Shown here piece by piece: positions 10,094 through 19,808 of a stretch of DNA of 64,000 nucleotides. The stretch's first letter is position 1. Each line of letters begins with the position of its first letter. Location of the stretch: NCBI RefSeq assembly GCF_040954645.1, contig NC_092807.1, positions 81,314,017 to 81,378,016 of the forward strand, in the 5' to 3' direction. The stretch is from Diabrotica undecimpunctata (Eukaryota > Arthropoda > Insecta > Coleoptera > Chrysomelidae). The position numbers and the translations under genes were made by a program. The notes below the pieces were generated by a model. The model searched no databases. It was not told the origin of the DNA and worked only from the letters and a program-made list of their open reading frames with translations.

Positions 10094-13000
10094 TTCATTC
10101 ACCCGAACTCCGCCTGTGGTGACTAATGGGTGGATTGAGTAGCTCAGGAGTCACCATTGCCGGTCCTAAGCCCGGGTAAAGGAGGAAGGTTGGGCAGTGG
10201 GCTAACAACCCACTCCCGGAAAAACACACTGTTATGAAACCTAAACATTTGCCTCGGAACAAGGGGAACTTTCGGAAACGACTAAAGCTACGAAACATGG
10301 ACTATGCATTTGGAAGTTGGAATGTGAGGACGCTAAATAGACCAGGAGCTCAAACTGCACTTCTACAAGAACTAAAAGGATATAATCTTATGATCACTGC
10401 TCTTCAGGAGATAAGATGGCTGGGGAAAGGTGTCAGGGACACCAAAACGCACACAATTCTATATAGTGGCAAAGAACAAGGAATCAAAGAATGTGGAGTT
10501 GCATTTGTGGTAGATAATGTTTTTAAGTCAAAAATCATAGACTTCCAGGCAGTGAATGAAAGGATATGCAAACTAAGAATTCGCACCCACTTCTTCAACC
10601 TTACTATGATAAACATCTACTGCCCAACAGATGAACAAGAGCAACATACAAAGGACAGCTTCTATCAACAGCTGGAGATAGTATATGACAACGCGCCAAA
10701 AAATGACATTAAGGTTATAATGGGTGATATGAATGCCAAAATAGGCAAGAAACCGCAGTTCTATGGCACAACAGGAAAACACTCACTGCACAATGAAACA
10801 AGCGAGAATGGGGAGTTTTTGATAAATTTTGCCACCAGTAAAAACATGGTTATAAGCTCCACATGCTTCCCACATAAAGACATACACAAAATGACGTGGA
10901 TCTCACCAGATGGAACCACAACCAATCAAATTGACCATGTGATGATAGACAAAAGAGCAGCCAGTAGTATCTCTGATGTGAGAACACGACGAGGAGCATG
11001 CTGTGGATCAGACCATCTTTTACTGCAAACCAAATTTAGGTGCAGAGTTAACAGAGAAAGAAACGAAAGACAACAAAGAACAAACAAACTAGACCTGGAA
11101 AAACTGAAGACTCAGGAATGTAGAGAGAAGTTTGAGCAAGAAGTCACAAATGAGCTAAGGACACAAGAACTGCACTCCATAGAGAGCAAATGGAATAATA
11201 TCAAAACAGCAGTGCTGACAGCAGCAGCGTCCACCGTGGGAAACAAGAAAAAGAAGAGAAGAGGAACATGGTTTGATGGCGAGTGCAGGCAAGCGATAGA
11301 AGAAAGAAACGAAGCGCACAAAATGTACATAACAAGAAGAACACGGGAAAGACGAACATCATTTGAAGTCGCAAGACGGAAAGCAGACAAGATATGCAGA
11401 AACAAAAAGAGAGCTTATGAAAATGGACAAATAGAAGAAATGGAACAAAATTTCAAAAAAAACGAAACTAGAGGAGCTTACGAATACCTAAAAAAGATAA
11501 AAAGTGGATATAAACCTCAAACAAGCCTATGCAAAGATGAAAGTGGGCAAATAATCAATGACCAACAGAAAGTCACAGAAACCTGGAAGCATTATTTTCA
11601 GACCCTACTTGGAACACAAGTAGATATGGAAGATGAAATGGGTACGAACCATGTAGAAGAGAACGAAGTTGAAGTAGAAGCTCCAACCATAGAGGAAGTT
11701 CTCGAAGCTATTAAGGCCCAGAAAAACAATAAAGCCCCGGGAGTTGACGAGATTCCAGCAGAACTGTATAAGGTAGGTGGCAACCACCTATCAAGTCATA
11801 TCCACGCGCTTATCAAAGAAATATGGCAAGAAGAGAAAATACCCGACGAATGGAAGAAAAGTATAGTATGCCCAATCTATAAAAAAGGAGACAAACTCCA
11901 GTGCAAAAACTACAGTGGAATTTCTCTACTATGTACAGCGTATAAAGTCCACACGTATATTATAAACCAGCGACTCCAACCACTAGCAGAAAATATTATT
12001 GGAGAATATCAGACGGGCTTCAGACGGGGAAGATCGACAATGGATCAAATATTTACAGTCAAGCAGGTCTTGAGCAAATCGTGGGAACACGACATTGATG
12101 TTCACAACGTGTTTGTAGACTTCAAACAGGCATACGATTCAGTCAAAAGGGACAGACTATACTATATATTGGCAGAATTAGCAATACCACATAAGCTGAT
12201 TAGACTCATTAAAGCCACAATGGATGAAACTCAGGCATGTGTACGAATACAAAACAACCGGACAGACTTTTTCAAAATCTCGCAGGGACTAAAGCAGGGA
12301 GATGGGCTGGCACCAACATTGTTTAACCTGGCACTGGAGTATGCGGTTAGGCAAATGCAAACTGGACGAGAAAACCTACTGACCAATAAAACGGTTCAAC
12401 TGGCTGCCTACGCCGATGATATTAATATTATGAGTAGAACATCAACAGGAGCACAGGAAGCATACGCAGAGTTAAAAACACAAACGAAAAGGCTAGGTTT
12501 GGAAATTAACACAGAAAAAACAAAAATAATGGTTCAGACGAGAAGAAATATAATCCCACAAAACATTATGCATGAAGATGACATTGAAACGGTTGGAAAG
12601 TTTACATACCTGGGAGTAGAAATATATGCCGATGGAGCAGAGGATGGAGAAATACGAAAAAGGATAACGCAGGCAAACAAAGCTTATTTTGCCCTCTCCC
12701 ATATATTTCGGTCTAAAAGTGTCCACCGAAATACAAAGATGAGAATCTATAAAACTTTAATTCGGCCAATAGCATGTTATGGCAGCGAAGCATGGGTCCT
12801 GAAAGAAACATCCAAAAACAAACTCGACACATTCGAAAGAAAAGTACTGAGGAGAATACTAGGACCTGTGAGGGAAAACGGAATCTTCAGAATTCGATAT
12901 AACAACGAGCTCTATCAACTGTATAAGGAAACACCCCTGTCAGACTTCATTAGAATACAAAGATTGCAATGGGCCGGACATGTGATACGAATGGGAGAGG

Positions 13001-13213
13001 ATAGGCTACCAAAACGAGCACTGAACGCCAGAATGCAGGGAAAGAGACCAGTTGGAAAGCCAAGAAAGCGCTGGGAAGACACAGTAAGCAGCGACGCACA
13101 AGCACTTTTAGGAGTCCGTGTATGGAGAAGAGCAGCCACAGACAGACAAGGGTGGAGGCAAAAAATAAAGGAGGCCAAGGCTCATTTTGGGCTGTAGTGC
13201 CGTAGAAGAGAAG
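10094..13213 (+). mobile_element. Intact RTE-clade element inserted in the Helitron helicase
   Basis: A 3120-bp element lies between perfect 13-bp direct repeats. It has a 140-bp leader, a single uninterrupted ORF of 987 codons, and only 16 bases after the stop. Deleting it with one repeat restores the helicase frame exactly. Perfect repeats and an open ORF indicate a recent insertion compared with everything around it. Short 3' ends are typical of the RTE clade. Activity is possible but not shown. Confidence 0.93.
10234..13197 (+). CDS. RTE endonuclease-reverse transcriptase, intact
   Basis: The 987-residue protein has an APE-type endonuclease (residues about 25-260) with GSWNVRTLN, ALQEIRWLG, IYCPTDEQ, MGDMNAKIG and the terminal GSDHLLL, all catalytic positions present. 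The RT domain (about 480-770) has NNKAPGVDEIPAELYK, GFRRGRSTMDQIF, FVDFKQAYDSV, GLKQGDGLAPTLFN and the active-site AAYADDINIM. The C-terminus shows IACYGSEAW, RLQWAGHVIRMGEDR and RPVGKPRKRW. One residue looks odd: NYSGISLL where most relatives have NYRGISLL. The start at 10234 is the first in-frame ATG after the leader and gives a usual family length. The protein would cut target DNA and prime cDNA synthesis there. No frameshift or stop was seen. Confidence 0.93.
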   Translation: MKPKHLPRNKGNFRKRLKLRNMDYAFGSWNVRTLNRPGAQTALLQELKGYNLMITALQEIRWLGKGVRDTKTHTILYSGKEQGIKECGVAFVVDNVFKSKIIDFQAVNERICKLRIRTHFFNLTMINIYCPTDEQEQHTKDSFYQQLEIVYDNAPKNDIKVIMGDMNAKIGKKPQFYGTTGKHSLHNETSENGEFLINFATSKNMVISSTCFPHKDIHKMTWISPDGTTTNQIDHVMIDKRAASSISDVRTRRGACCGSDHLLLQTKFRCRVNRERNERQQRTNKLDLEKLKTQECREKFEQEVTNELRTQELHSIESKWNNIKTAVLTAAASTVGNKKKKRRGTWFDGECRQAIEERNEAHKMYITRRTRERRTSFEVARRKADKICRNKKRAYENGQIEEMEQNFKKNETRGAYEYLKKIKSGYKPQTSLCKDESGQIINDQQKVTETWKHYFQTLLGTQVDMEDEMGTNHVEENEVEVEAPTIEEVLEAIKAQKNNKAPGVDEIPAELYKVGGNHLSSHIHALIKEIWQEEKIPDEWKKSIVCPIYKKGDKLQCKNYSGISLLCTAYKVHTYIINQRLQPLAENIIGEYQTGFRRGRSTMDQIFTVKQVLSKSWEHDIDVHNVFVDFKQAYDSVKRDRLYYILAELAIPHKLIRLIKATMDETQACVRIQNNRTDFFKISQGLKQGDGLAPTLFNLALEYAVRQMQTGRENLLTNKTVQLAAYADDINIMSRTSTGAQEAYAELKTQTKRLGLEINTEKTKIMVQTRRNIIPQNIMHEDDIETVGKFTYLGVEIYADGAEDGEIRKRITQANKAYFALSHIFRSKSVHRNTKMRIYKTLIRPIACYGSEAWVLKETSKNKLDTFERKVLRRILGPVRENGIFRIRYNNELYQLYKETPLSDFIRIQRLQWAGHVIRMGEDRLPKRALNARMQGKRPVGKPRKRWEDTVSSDAQALLGVRVWRRAATDRQGWRQKIKEAKAHFGL

Positions 13214-13226
13214 AAAATCGCCCGTT
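13214..13226. repeat. Target-site duplication of nested RTE, right copy
   Basis: AAAATCGCCCGTT, identical to 10081-10093. The flanking bases differ (G before, G after, versus C and T at the left copy), so the duplication is exactly 13 bp. Confidence 0.92.
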
Positions 13227-14200
13227 GACTAAGCCATTCATAATTCAAATAATTATTCTGTATATCCGGGAAAATACTCTGAATCAATTCATTTTTATCC
13301 TGAACAACAGTGCAAAAATTGTCTGGTAGTTTAATGCATTGCGTATTTGGTTGCAGTTCTATTTTACCGTTCCCAATATCTAGTAGATGTTCGGAAAATA
13401 TTTGTGCTGATGGATCATTTTGCAATTGTACTCGCATATTTATGGTCAATCGAAGTGTTTCAACACTTCGCCATAAGAATGATTGTTTCAAACATGCATT
13501 AATCTCATCCGCGAAAGTAGAGCGAGGTATAACCGGTAAGGTGTGCCAGAAGTCACCAGACAAAAGTAAGATAGCACCACCGAAAAGTTTATTATTGCTG
13601 TTTAAATCTTGCATAGTTCTGTTTAATGCTTCAAGTGAATATTTGTGTGCCATTGTGCACTCATCCCAAATTATTATAGAACTCTTCCGCAATACTGCAG
13701 CTATTCCACTATTCTTTTTGATGTTACACATTGCATCTGGTTTATTACGAACGTCCAATGGCAGCTTGAATGTTAAATGTGCTGTTCGCCCACCATCCAG
13801 TAAAGTAGCCGCAATGCCTGACGATGCTACTGCTAATGCGATTTTTTGTTGCGACCGTATTTTGGCAAGAATCAACGATATTAAAAATGTCTTACTGGTT
13901 CCACCGGGTGCATCCAAGAAAAAAAAACCGCCTTGTTCAGCAGCAACAGTCAGCATAATCCGATCATAAATAATTTTTTGTTCTGCTGTCAGTAATGGTT
14001 CACTGTTCATGATAATTGTTGCTAAACTTCCATGGTCATATTGATTTTCTCGTTGTAAATCGGTATTGACTAAGTCGGTGGCTGGACGATTAGGTGATGG
14101 CATACCATAATGATTAAATGGTAAATTTGAAATAAGAACACATAAATCCTCTATCAAGTCCAATGCTTTATTGTACATCTCTGGTGTATAATCTGTTTTG
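13214..14200 (-). pseudogene. Helitron helicase, N-terminal part (PIF1-like)
   Basis: This piece holds the ATPase core: Walker A region LDAPGGTSKTFLIS (the usual G(T/A)GKT reads GTSKT), GGRTAHLTFKLP, the Walker B-like IIIWDECTMAHK, and ILLLSGDFWHTLPVI. It ends with NNYLNYEWLSQRAI at the 13-bp target duplication of the RTE element. A frameshift near 14190-14210 separates it from the upstream Rep part. Residues downstream of the junction continue at 10093 in the same frame. Confidence 0.85.
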
Positions 14201-15498
14201 GCATTGATTTGTTTGTCTAATTCGGTGCAAGATGTCTTCTGTCATACAATTTTTATATTTTTCCCACAAAGTTTGTGCTTGCGAGGGATAACATGTCGTC
14301 AAAATAATTGCAAACAACTGACGAATGTTATTCGGTGTTGATGTCAACGCAGCATCAGCAAGCGTTAAGTCCCAATGGTTATCGTCTTCTAGCAATTGCA
14401 GTTCACGACATGCATCCTGGTATGTATTGAATACTCGACCATTAACTGTTCGTAAAAATTCAAAAGACGTTGGTCCGGGAACATTCACCAATAACAAACG
14501 TAAATAGAAGCACTCACGTTGCTTTGGATGTACTGTGTAAAGTCTCCCCAATGTCTTAGCTTTGAATATGCCTGTAATGGAAGGATGTGGTTTTCCTTGT
14601 TTCCGTGGCTCCCATTTTTTACTGGATTTGTTCCATGTGAAATAACGTGGAACATCACCAAACACCAATGTCTTCGCGAATTGGCCAAAAACATCAGGTT
14701 TTTGACACAATGTAAAAAATTCAGTTAGAGTCATTTTCGGAGCTTCGAACGCTCTTTGGAGAACATTTTCTTCAGTGAAGTATACACGTTGGCCGTTTTC
14801 AAGATGTATTGCCAGATGTTGGACAGCAGGATCTCTTTCGTGGAAGGGAAAGCTGAGAATATGCCAAATAGCTTCATTGCTGCTAATGTATCTGCCCATT
14901 TGGTATCGTGCTATTTCGTCAATTTTATTTATGTTTTGTACTTCAAATATGGCCAAATCACTGCCTTTGTTTACATATTTACAAATATACTTAATTGATT
15001 TAACAGAACTGCAAAGCTCAAGATTGATATGAGCTTTGTAAGTTTTTGAAAGTAGTGGTGAGTATGGTACCACCGACTGATTATCAAACTCAAGTTGATT
15101 TGGAAAGTTCGGCAGTCGCATTGTAAATGTGTGGCCACCATTCTCAATACTTCTGCGGCGATACATTGGATAACCATCAATATCCGTGATCGTGTCATTC
15201 GTATGCGGCTTTGGGAATTTTTTTTACATTTTCCATTTTCCATGCACGGTGACGTCATGTTGAAAGCACCGCATGGCCCATGAATCATGTGTTTGGTGAC
15301 AATATCAAATAATTCTTGATCAATTATTGGGTCTGGAATTTCGGCTGAAATTATTTGATCGATTTCTTCAGGACGGATTCTATCTTTAAGCCAAACCAAA
15401 ATATGGGCATGAGGCAAACCTCGCTTTTGCCACTCTATCGTATACAGCCAACAACGTGTGATACCAAAAATTGAATATTTAACAATAAAATCAATTAA
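14168..15498 (-). pseudogene. Helitron Rep domain, catalytic part
   Basis: The HUH nuclease signature is visible as QKRGLPHAHILVWLKD (HAH) near 15400. About 130 residues further on is the two-tyrosine motif IKYICKYVNKGSD. The HUH and both tyrosines are retained. These residues nick and join single-stranded DNA at the element ends. The frame shifts near 15220 beside a run of eight T on the plus strand. An in-frame stop follows LLPGQQA at the upstream end (about 15498), where a stretch normally present in Rep also seems to be missing. Downstream the frame runs into the helicase part. Confidence 0.85.
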
Positions 15499-17137
15499 TC
15501 AGGCTTGTTGTCCTGGCAATAGTAAAGTTTGTATCTCTTCCCAATTCGGATTACATGTGAATGTAATTAATAAATCCGGTCGGCCGTAATAACGTACGTA
15601 AGTCATCGCATCTTGTATGTATTCCTGCATGTTCCGTGGACTGCCGATGTAGATTGAAGGTAAAATGAAAGCATTACCGATGTCATTGGGATTTAAATTT
15701 CCATCGATGTTTCCAGTAACAGCATCTCGTAAGTGAATATATTCTTCCGATCGTAGTTTTGCCTGGTTGAATCGAAGGAATCGCAAGCGTTCGCTTTCGA
15801 CCTTAGCATACATATCAACAATGTATTGATGGAACAGCTGACGATATCGAAGGATATAATTGTCTTGATGTTGCCTAACCATTATTCGGTATGCGTAGTA
15901 TTTCATTGAGCTAACTTTATTATTTCTGTAATCACCTAAAAAAATAAAAAATAAAATGCAATTAAAATCTATACATACAGTAAGAAAGTAAATAGATAAT
16001 TGTCAAATTTACCGGTATTTGAATCATACTGTTTGATATTAAGGTGATATTCATCTTGTCCTTGCCAAAATATCAATGGATATTGTAGTGCGTCATATGA
16101 ACGGTGTAGATCTGAAATCGTACTGACAGTGTTGTCTCGCCGTGTAATTTTTATAGATCTTTTGTCAACTGGATCACCAACCATGATAACAGCAACCTCA
16201 TCAACAGTTGGAGCGTTGAATCTACCAGCATGTTCACCTAATGGTACTTTGTCGGCTTTTGTGACGATTTGATAATTGTCATTTTGCAGTCGTGGCGAAA
16301 CTCTTTTGATCAATTGAATTAGTTGATTGTGATCTTCTAAAAAAATTTCCAATAATATCACAATTGCTCTTTCCTCTGCTTGTTCAATAAAATTATACAG
16401 GCACCGAGTCGTCACGCGCTCTTCACAATCGCCCATAAAATAAATTTGAAGAAATTTCGGATTGTTATCAGGCATTGGCATCAGTGATCCGATTTTATGG
16501 TACACCTGGCCTTGAATTTTGAATGTAGTTTCAAAATTGCGTCCATCGGATACACGATCGCAAATTTTAGTTGCCCCAAATGACGTCATTTGGAAGCAAG
16601 AATTAAATTTGCGTATCTTACGCAAAAATAATTTGGAATCATCTGAATTGCCAGTAAGAAGGGATAATAAAGGCTCCGGCGGAGCGGGTAGAGGTGACAG
16701 CATAACTTTTCCTGATGCGCAGCACATGCCGGCTGCTTCATTCCGAAATTTCAATGCCTGACAATATTGACATACTTTATCCATTCCACCGATAGCAATT
16801 TTTGAATGCGCTGAGTAGTTAATATCTGGTGCATATTCAAAGGCAAGCCGAACGAATGATGCACGTGTTAATGAGCGGCTGATCCGTTGCCTTTTTCGAT
16901 CTAGTACTCGTACTGTAGCTATGTTTCGTTCTCGTGCCACTCTTGTTCTCGTAATATTCTGTTGCAGACGTTCGTCACGCTGTTCTTGAGATTCTTGTGC
17001 ACGACTTTCTGCAGTCCTGATTCTTTGAGCTGCATTTCTTGTTTCGATTTGTTCTGGTAATATCTGAGCTCTTTCAACACGTTTGCGTCGTGACCCTTTG
17101 TGGTCGCGTTGTTGAGGTTAGATTTTTTCGGTGGCAT
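15499..17137 (-). pseudogene. Helitron Rep/helicase, N-terminal region
   Basis: The gene starts MPPKKSNLN at 17137, a common Helitron start. A frameshift near 17110 moves into a long arginine-rich frame with ARERNIATVRVLDRKRQR, followed by a zinc-binding region (CQYCQALKF... with CCASGKV) and the conserved PLLSLLTG, KFNSCFQMTSFGA and QDEYHLNIKQYD blocks. The frame then meets a 77-bp GT-AG intron (15936-16012) and continues with YRNNKVSSMKYYAYRIM, then SPRNMQEYIQDAMTYVRYYG and DLLITFTCNPNWEEI. The zinc region and these blocks precede the Rep nuclease domain in the family. Confidence 0.82.
15936..16012 (-). other. 77-bp candidate intron in the Helitron gene
   Basis: On the minus strand, exon text ends ACCG, then GTAAATTTG begins the insertion, and TTTTTTTAG ends it. 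Joining the flanks gives T-G-D-Y in the correct frame, and the family homology continues on both sides. Left in place, the sequence would end translation shortly after. The donor, the T-rich acceptor and the size fit a small insect intron. Confidence 0.7.
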
Positions 17138-18067
17138 TTGACTGAAAATAATAATTTAATCGTTTAAATATGAGAAAAGAAAAATTGAAAATCATTCTAA
17201 TTAACTTTTATAATTATGTGATAATACTGACATGTACATATTTAAATTATTGATTTTAAATAATAATTTCAATAAGAATTGAAATACTAATTTAATCGTT
17301 TAAATATAAGAAAAAAAATCTGAAAAACTTGTCATCATAGCACATTGAAATAATAAGTGCTAAATATTTTTTAATAGAGGTTAAATAAAAACAATAAAAA
17401 AAAGTATTTGTACAACTATTGAAAAAGTGTAGGAAATTGTATATCATTTTTGCATTGACATTTTAATTAAATTTTATAATTATGTGATAATACTTACATA
17501 TATACATTCAAATTAAATTATAAAGTTTTGATCAATGAAGCACAAATAAGTAAAAAACAGGATTAATTTCACTGTATTATCTTCATTATAATATGAATTC
17601 AATTTACACTTCAGTCTAAGTAACACGTGGCCGGCTATGCTAACACCAAAAATTTAAAAAGTGGAAATAATTGAATTATACAGTATTTCGTTCACTACAA
17701 AATAAATTTAATTAATTTTATAGCGTCAACAACACGTGGTAATTATGCTATTAAAATGTATCATATATGACACGTTCGTAGATTTACCATAGCAGCGCCA
17801 TCTATTGATTACTTACTCAACCCAGTCGAAAGGTATCGACATCTGTTAGAATCATTTGGAGTTAACAGATGATTGTGACTGTCAAATAATAACAGACAAA
17901 TAATTAGCAATAAATTATAATTGCGACTATCATTTGAGATTTAAACTATCCTATCTCTCAAGTTGGATCGAACTGTACATGGTGTGCGAATTTTATTATA
18001 ATCGGTTAATTGGTTTAGGAGTCCATTGAAGACAAACATTGTGAGACGAGATTTATATATATTAAGA
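17138..18067 (-). other. Helitron 5' noncoding region
   Basis: AT-rich sequence between the Helitron start codon and its 5' terminus. The terminal 120 bases (about 17945-18067) are the most distinctive and resemble the conserved Helitron left end, including ACAATGTTTGTCTTCAATGG. No other coding feature was seen. The transcription start for the Rep/helicase gene probably lies here, but no promoter motif stands out. Confidence 0.65.
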
Positions 18068-18334
18068 TGTATGAATTTATTGCATTTAGGTAAAATTGCA
18101 ATAGCCCTTGAATACCTAGTTAGATGTATGATTGTTAAAGTTTAATATTACCTCTGTGTTATGTATATGTAAAAATGACTTTCGTGATATAATACCTCTC
18201 TAGAATATCTTAAATTTTTCCCATAAATAATTCTAATTAGCCACTTCTGTGTAATGTTTATATAATGCACGTCATTATTCCGTATTTTACCTCATCCTAA
18301 AAGGCCATAAGTAAGTTGAGATTGTATAAGTTGT
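18068..18334. other. AT-rich spacer
   Basis: Nothing was recognised between the Helitron 5' end and the RTE remnant that starts near 18335. The base 18068 gives the A expected next to a Helitron 5' end on the minus strand. Confidence 0.5.
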
Positions 18335-19006
18335 ACAAGCACTTAAAAAAATAAACAGAGGTAAAGCAGTTGGACCAGATGATATTTCAGGATAACGGTG
18401 GACAGCTTTGGGAGGGGGAGGAACAAGTTGGGTAACAGGTTTGTTTAATAAAATTAGGAAAGTGGGACAAATGCCACAAGCAGTGTATTAGTACCTCTTT
18501 ACAAAAGCAAGGACGATAAAAAACAATCTAAAATCTACAGTGTCATAAATCTAATCACTCATACCATGAAAATATGGGAGAGAGTAATTGATATATGGCT
18601 ACGTATGTCACAAATCACAACCACTGGTTCAATATATAATAAATCAGTGCAAATCCTGGCCTATGATAATGATATCAATGTTGTTGGGATAACGGAAAAC
18701 GCTATACGAGAGGCGTATGCAGCATTAAAAGAATCAGCTACAAAAATGGGCTTAATAATAAACAATAACAAAACGAAGTATATGAAAATAAGCACGCAAA
18801 AACAAATACTACGACCACTTGTTTTAGAAAACGACGTCATCGAAGCAGTGAACCAATTTGTATATCTGGAAGCGCTCCTTAACACTGAAAATAATACTAC
18901 CGCAGAGATAAACTGCAGAATTTGCACGGTCAACACATGCTATTTTGGGCGCAATCTCCTCCTTACATCCACAATTATATCAAGAAAAACAAAAAAAAAT
19001 TTCTAC
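18335..19006 (+). pseudogene. RTE remnant (second), central part
   Basis: The frame shows KKINRGKAVGPDDIS, VPLYKSKDDKK (shifted), IYSVINLITHTMKIWERV, then a jump to VQILAYDNDINVVGI, which corresponds to the A-YADDI active-site block with its first aspartate lost (YDND). The middle of the RT domain is deleted. It continues with LGLIINNNKTKYM-like sequence and ends in FYKTII at 19018, where a foldback element interrupts. The C-terminus resumes after 26004. Confidence 0.72.
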
Positions 19007-19018
19007 AAAACAATAATA
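19007..19018. repeat. Candidate target duplication of foldback element, left
   Basis: AAAACAATAATA recurs exactly at 25993-26004, and the RTE reading frame continues across the two copies. This supports a 12-bp target duplication, though the sequence is low in complexity and about 45 bases beyond the right inverted repeat would then belong to the insert. Confidence 0.5.
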
Positions 19019-19079
19019 AAAAATTAATTAAAATCCTTTGTAAAAGGTATATATTTAAAAACCCAAACGGGCTGTGTTA

Positions 19080-19116
19080 GACAAAACGTTTTCGGAATCC
19101 ATCATTCCATCATCAG
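19080..19116 (-). ncRNA. Hammerhead-ribozyme-like motif, left arm
   Basis: Read on the minus strand: CTGATGA, then a stem GGAAT/ATTCC with a 5-base loop, then GAAA, then a short region ending GTC. This is the order of conserved parts in type I hammerheads. The stem III pairing is imperfect because of an extra A after GAAA, and stem I pairing is weak, so self-cleavage is uncertain. Confidence 0.4.
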
Positions 19117-19128
19117 TGTCTAGGAGTA
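19116..19128. repeat. Target-site duplication of the Jockey element, left
   Basis: GTGTCTAGGAGTA, identical to 25445-25457. The foldback arm is continuous when one copy and the element are removed. Confidence 0.88.
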
Positions 19129-19808
19129 AGTTCGACTTGAGCAGTCGAACAGTACGGACGTGCTCAAGAGAGAAGCGTGCTTAGGTGGGGGCGACTGACC
19201 TATTGTCAACGGAGCTTTTCAGCATCCGGTGGGTAAGACACCGAGTGTGGCATAGGCACTTGTCCTACATATTAGCGAAAAGCGGATGCGAGGTTGTTAC
19301 TAGTTAAACCGTCGAGAAGCTATTTTTATAGGCTCCTCGCGGAGGCTATAATAGCTTCGCGTTTGCGAAGAATTCGGGATCACCTCAGTGTGTCGTCAGG
19401 GATGACTCTGAAAGGCCTTGACATTTGAAAAGGTCGGACAGAAACGGCCCCTGCTCCTGAGGTGTGAGAAACAGGTAGAGGATCCCTCACTGTGAATACA
19501 GGGAGTAAACTACCGCAAGGTACCTGGGATGGCACCCAGTAAGCCGTACTGACAGCGGTCAGTCGGTGGAAAAAAAAACAGAGTCGTCTAAGTAGAATTT
19601 TCTTATATCTTATGAACTATTTGTTCACTGCCTTACGGCAATATGAGTGATATTCGCCCCCCCAGAAAGTGTTGTCACGCAGGTAACAACATAAGAAAAA
19701 GAAGATAATGATTTAGCCGAATCATCAAACCCCTCTGTTGCCAGCTCGATCGAGCGATATAATAAATTTATTAAATCGACTAATCCCGCGATCGACGACA
19801 TAGAAATC
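19129..19808 (+). other. Jockey 5' leader with terminal hairpin
   Basis: GC-rich leader. It opens with a perfect 8-bp hairpin, GTTCGACT-TGAGC-AGTCGAAC at 19130-19150, one base after the insertion junction. The rest contains several short inverted segments and no recognised open frame. The internal promoter of the element would be expected here. Confidence 0.65.

Larger units (their letters stand above)
8980..18067 (-). mobile_element. Helitron with both termini, carrying a nested RTE element
   Basis: On the minus strand the element starts TCTTAATATATATAAATCTC at 18067 and ends GGGTCAGCTAG at 8980. It sits between A and T, as Helitrons do. A hairpin (GCCAC/GTGGC) lies about 12 bases before the CTAG end. 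Between the ends is a Rep/helicase gene reading the same way. Total span is 9.09 kb, of which 3.1 kb is an RTE insertion, leaving about 6 kb. The coding region is broken by frameshifts, stops and a deletion, so the copy cannot be autonomous, although its ends could still be used in trans. Confidence 0.88.

Noticed and set aside
13310..13969. 219-codon plus-strand frame
   Set aside because: Antisense to the Helitron helicase, which has clear motifs on the minus strand.
14325..15283. Plus-strand frames opposite the Rep domain
   Set aside because: Antisense shadows of the Helitron gene.
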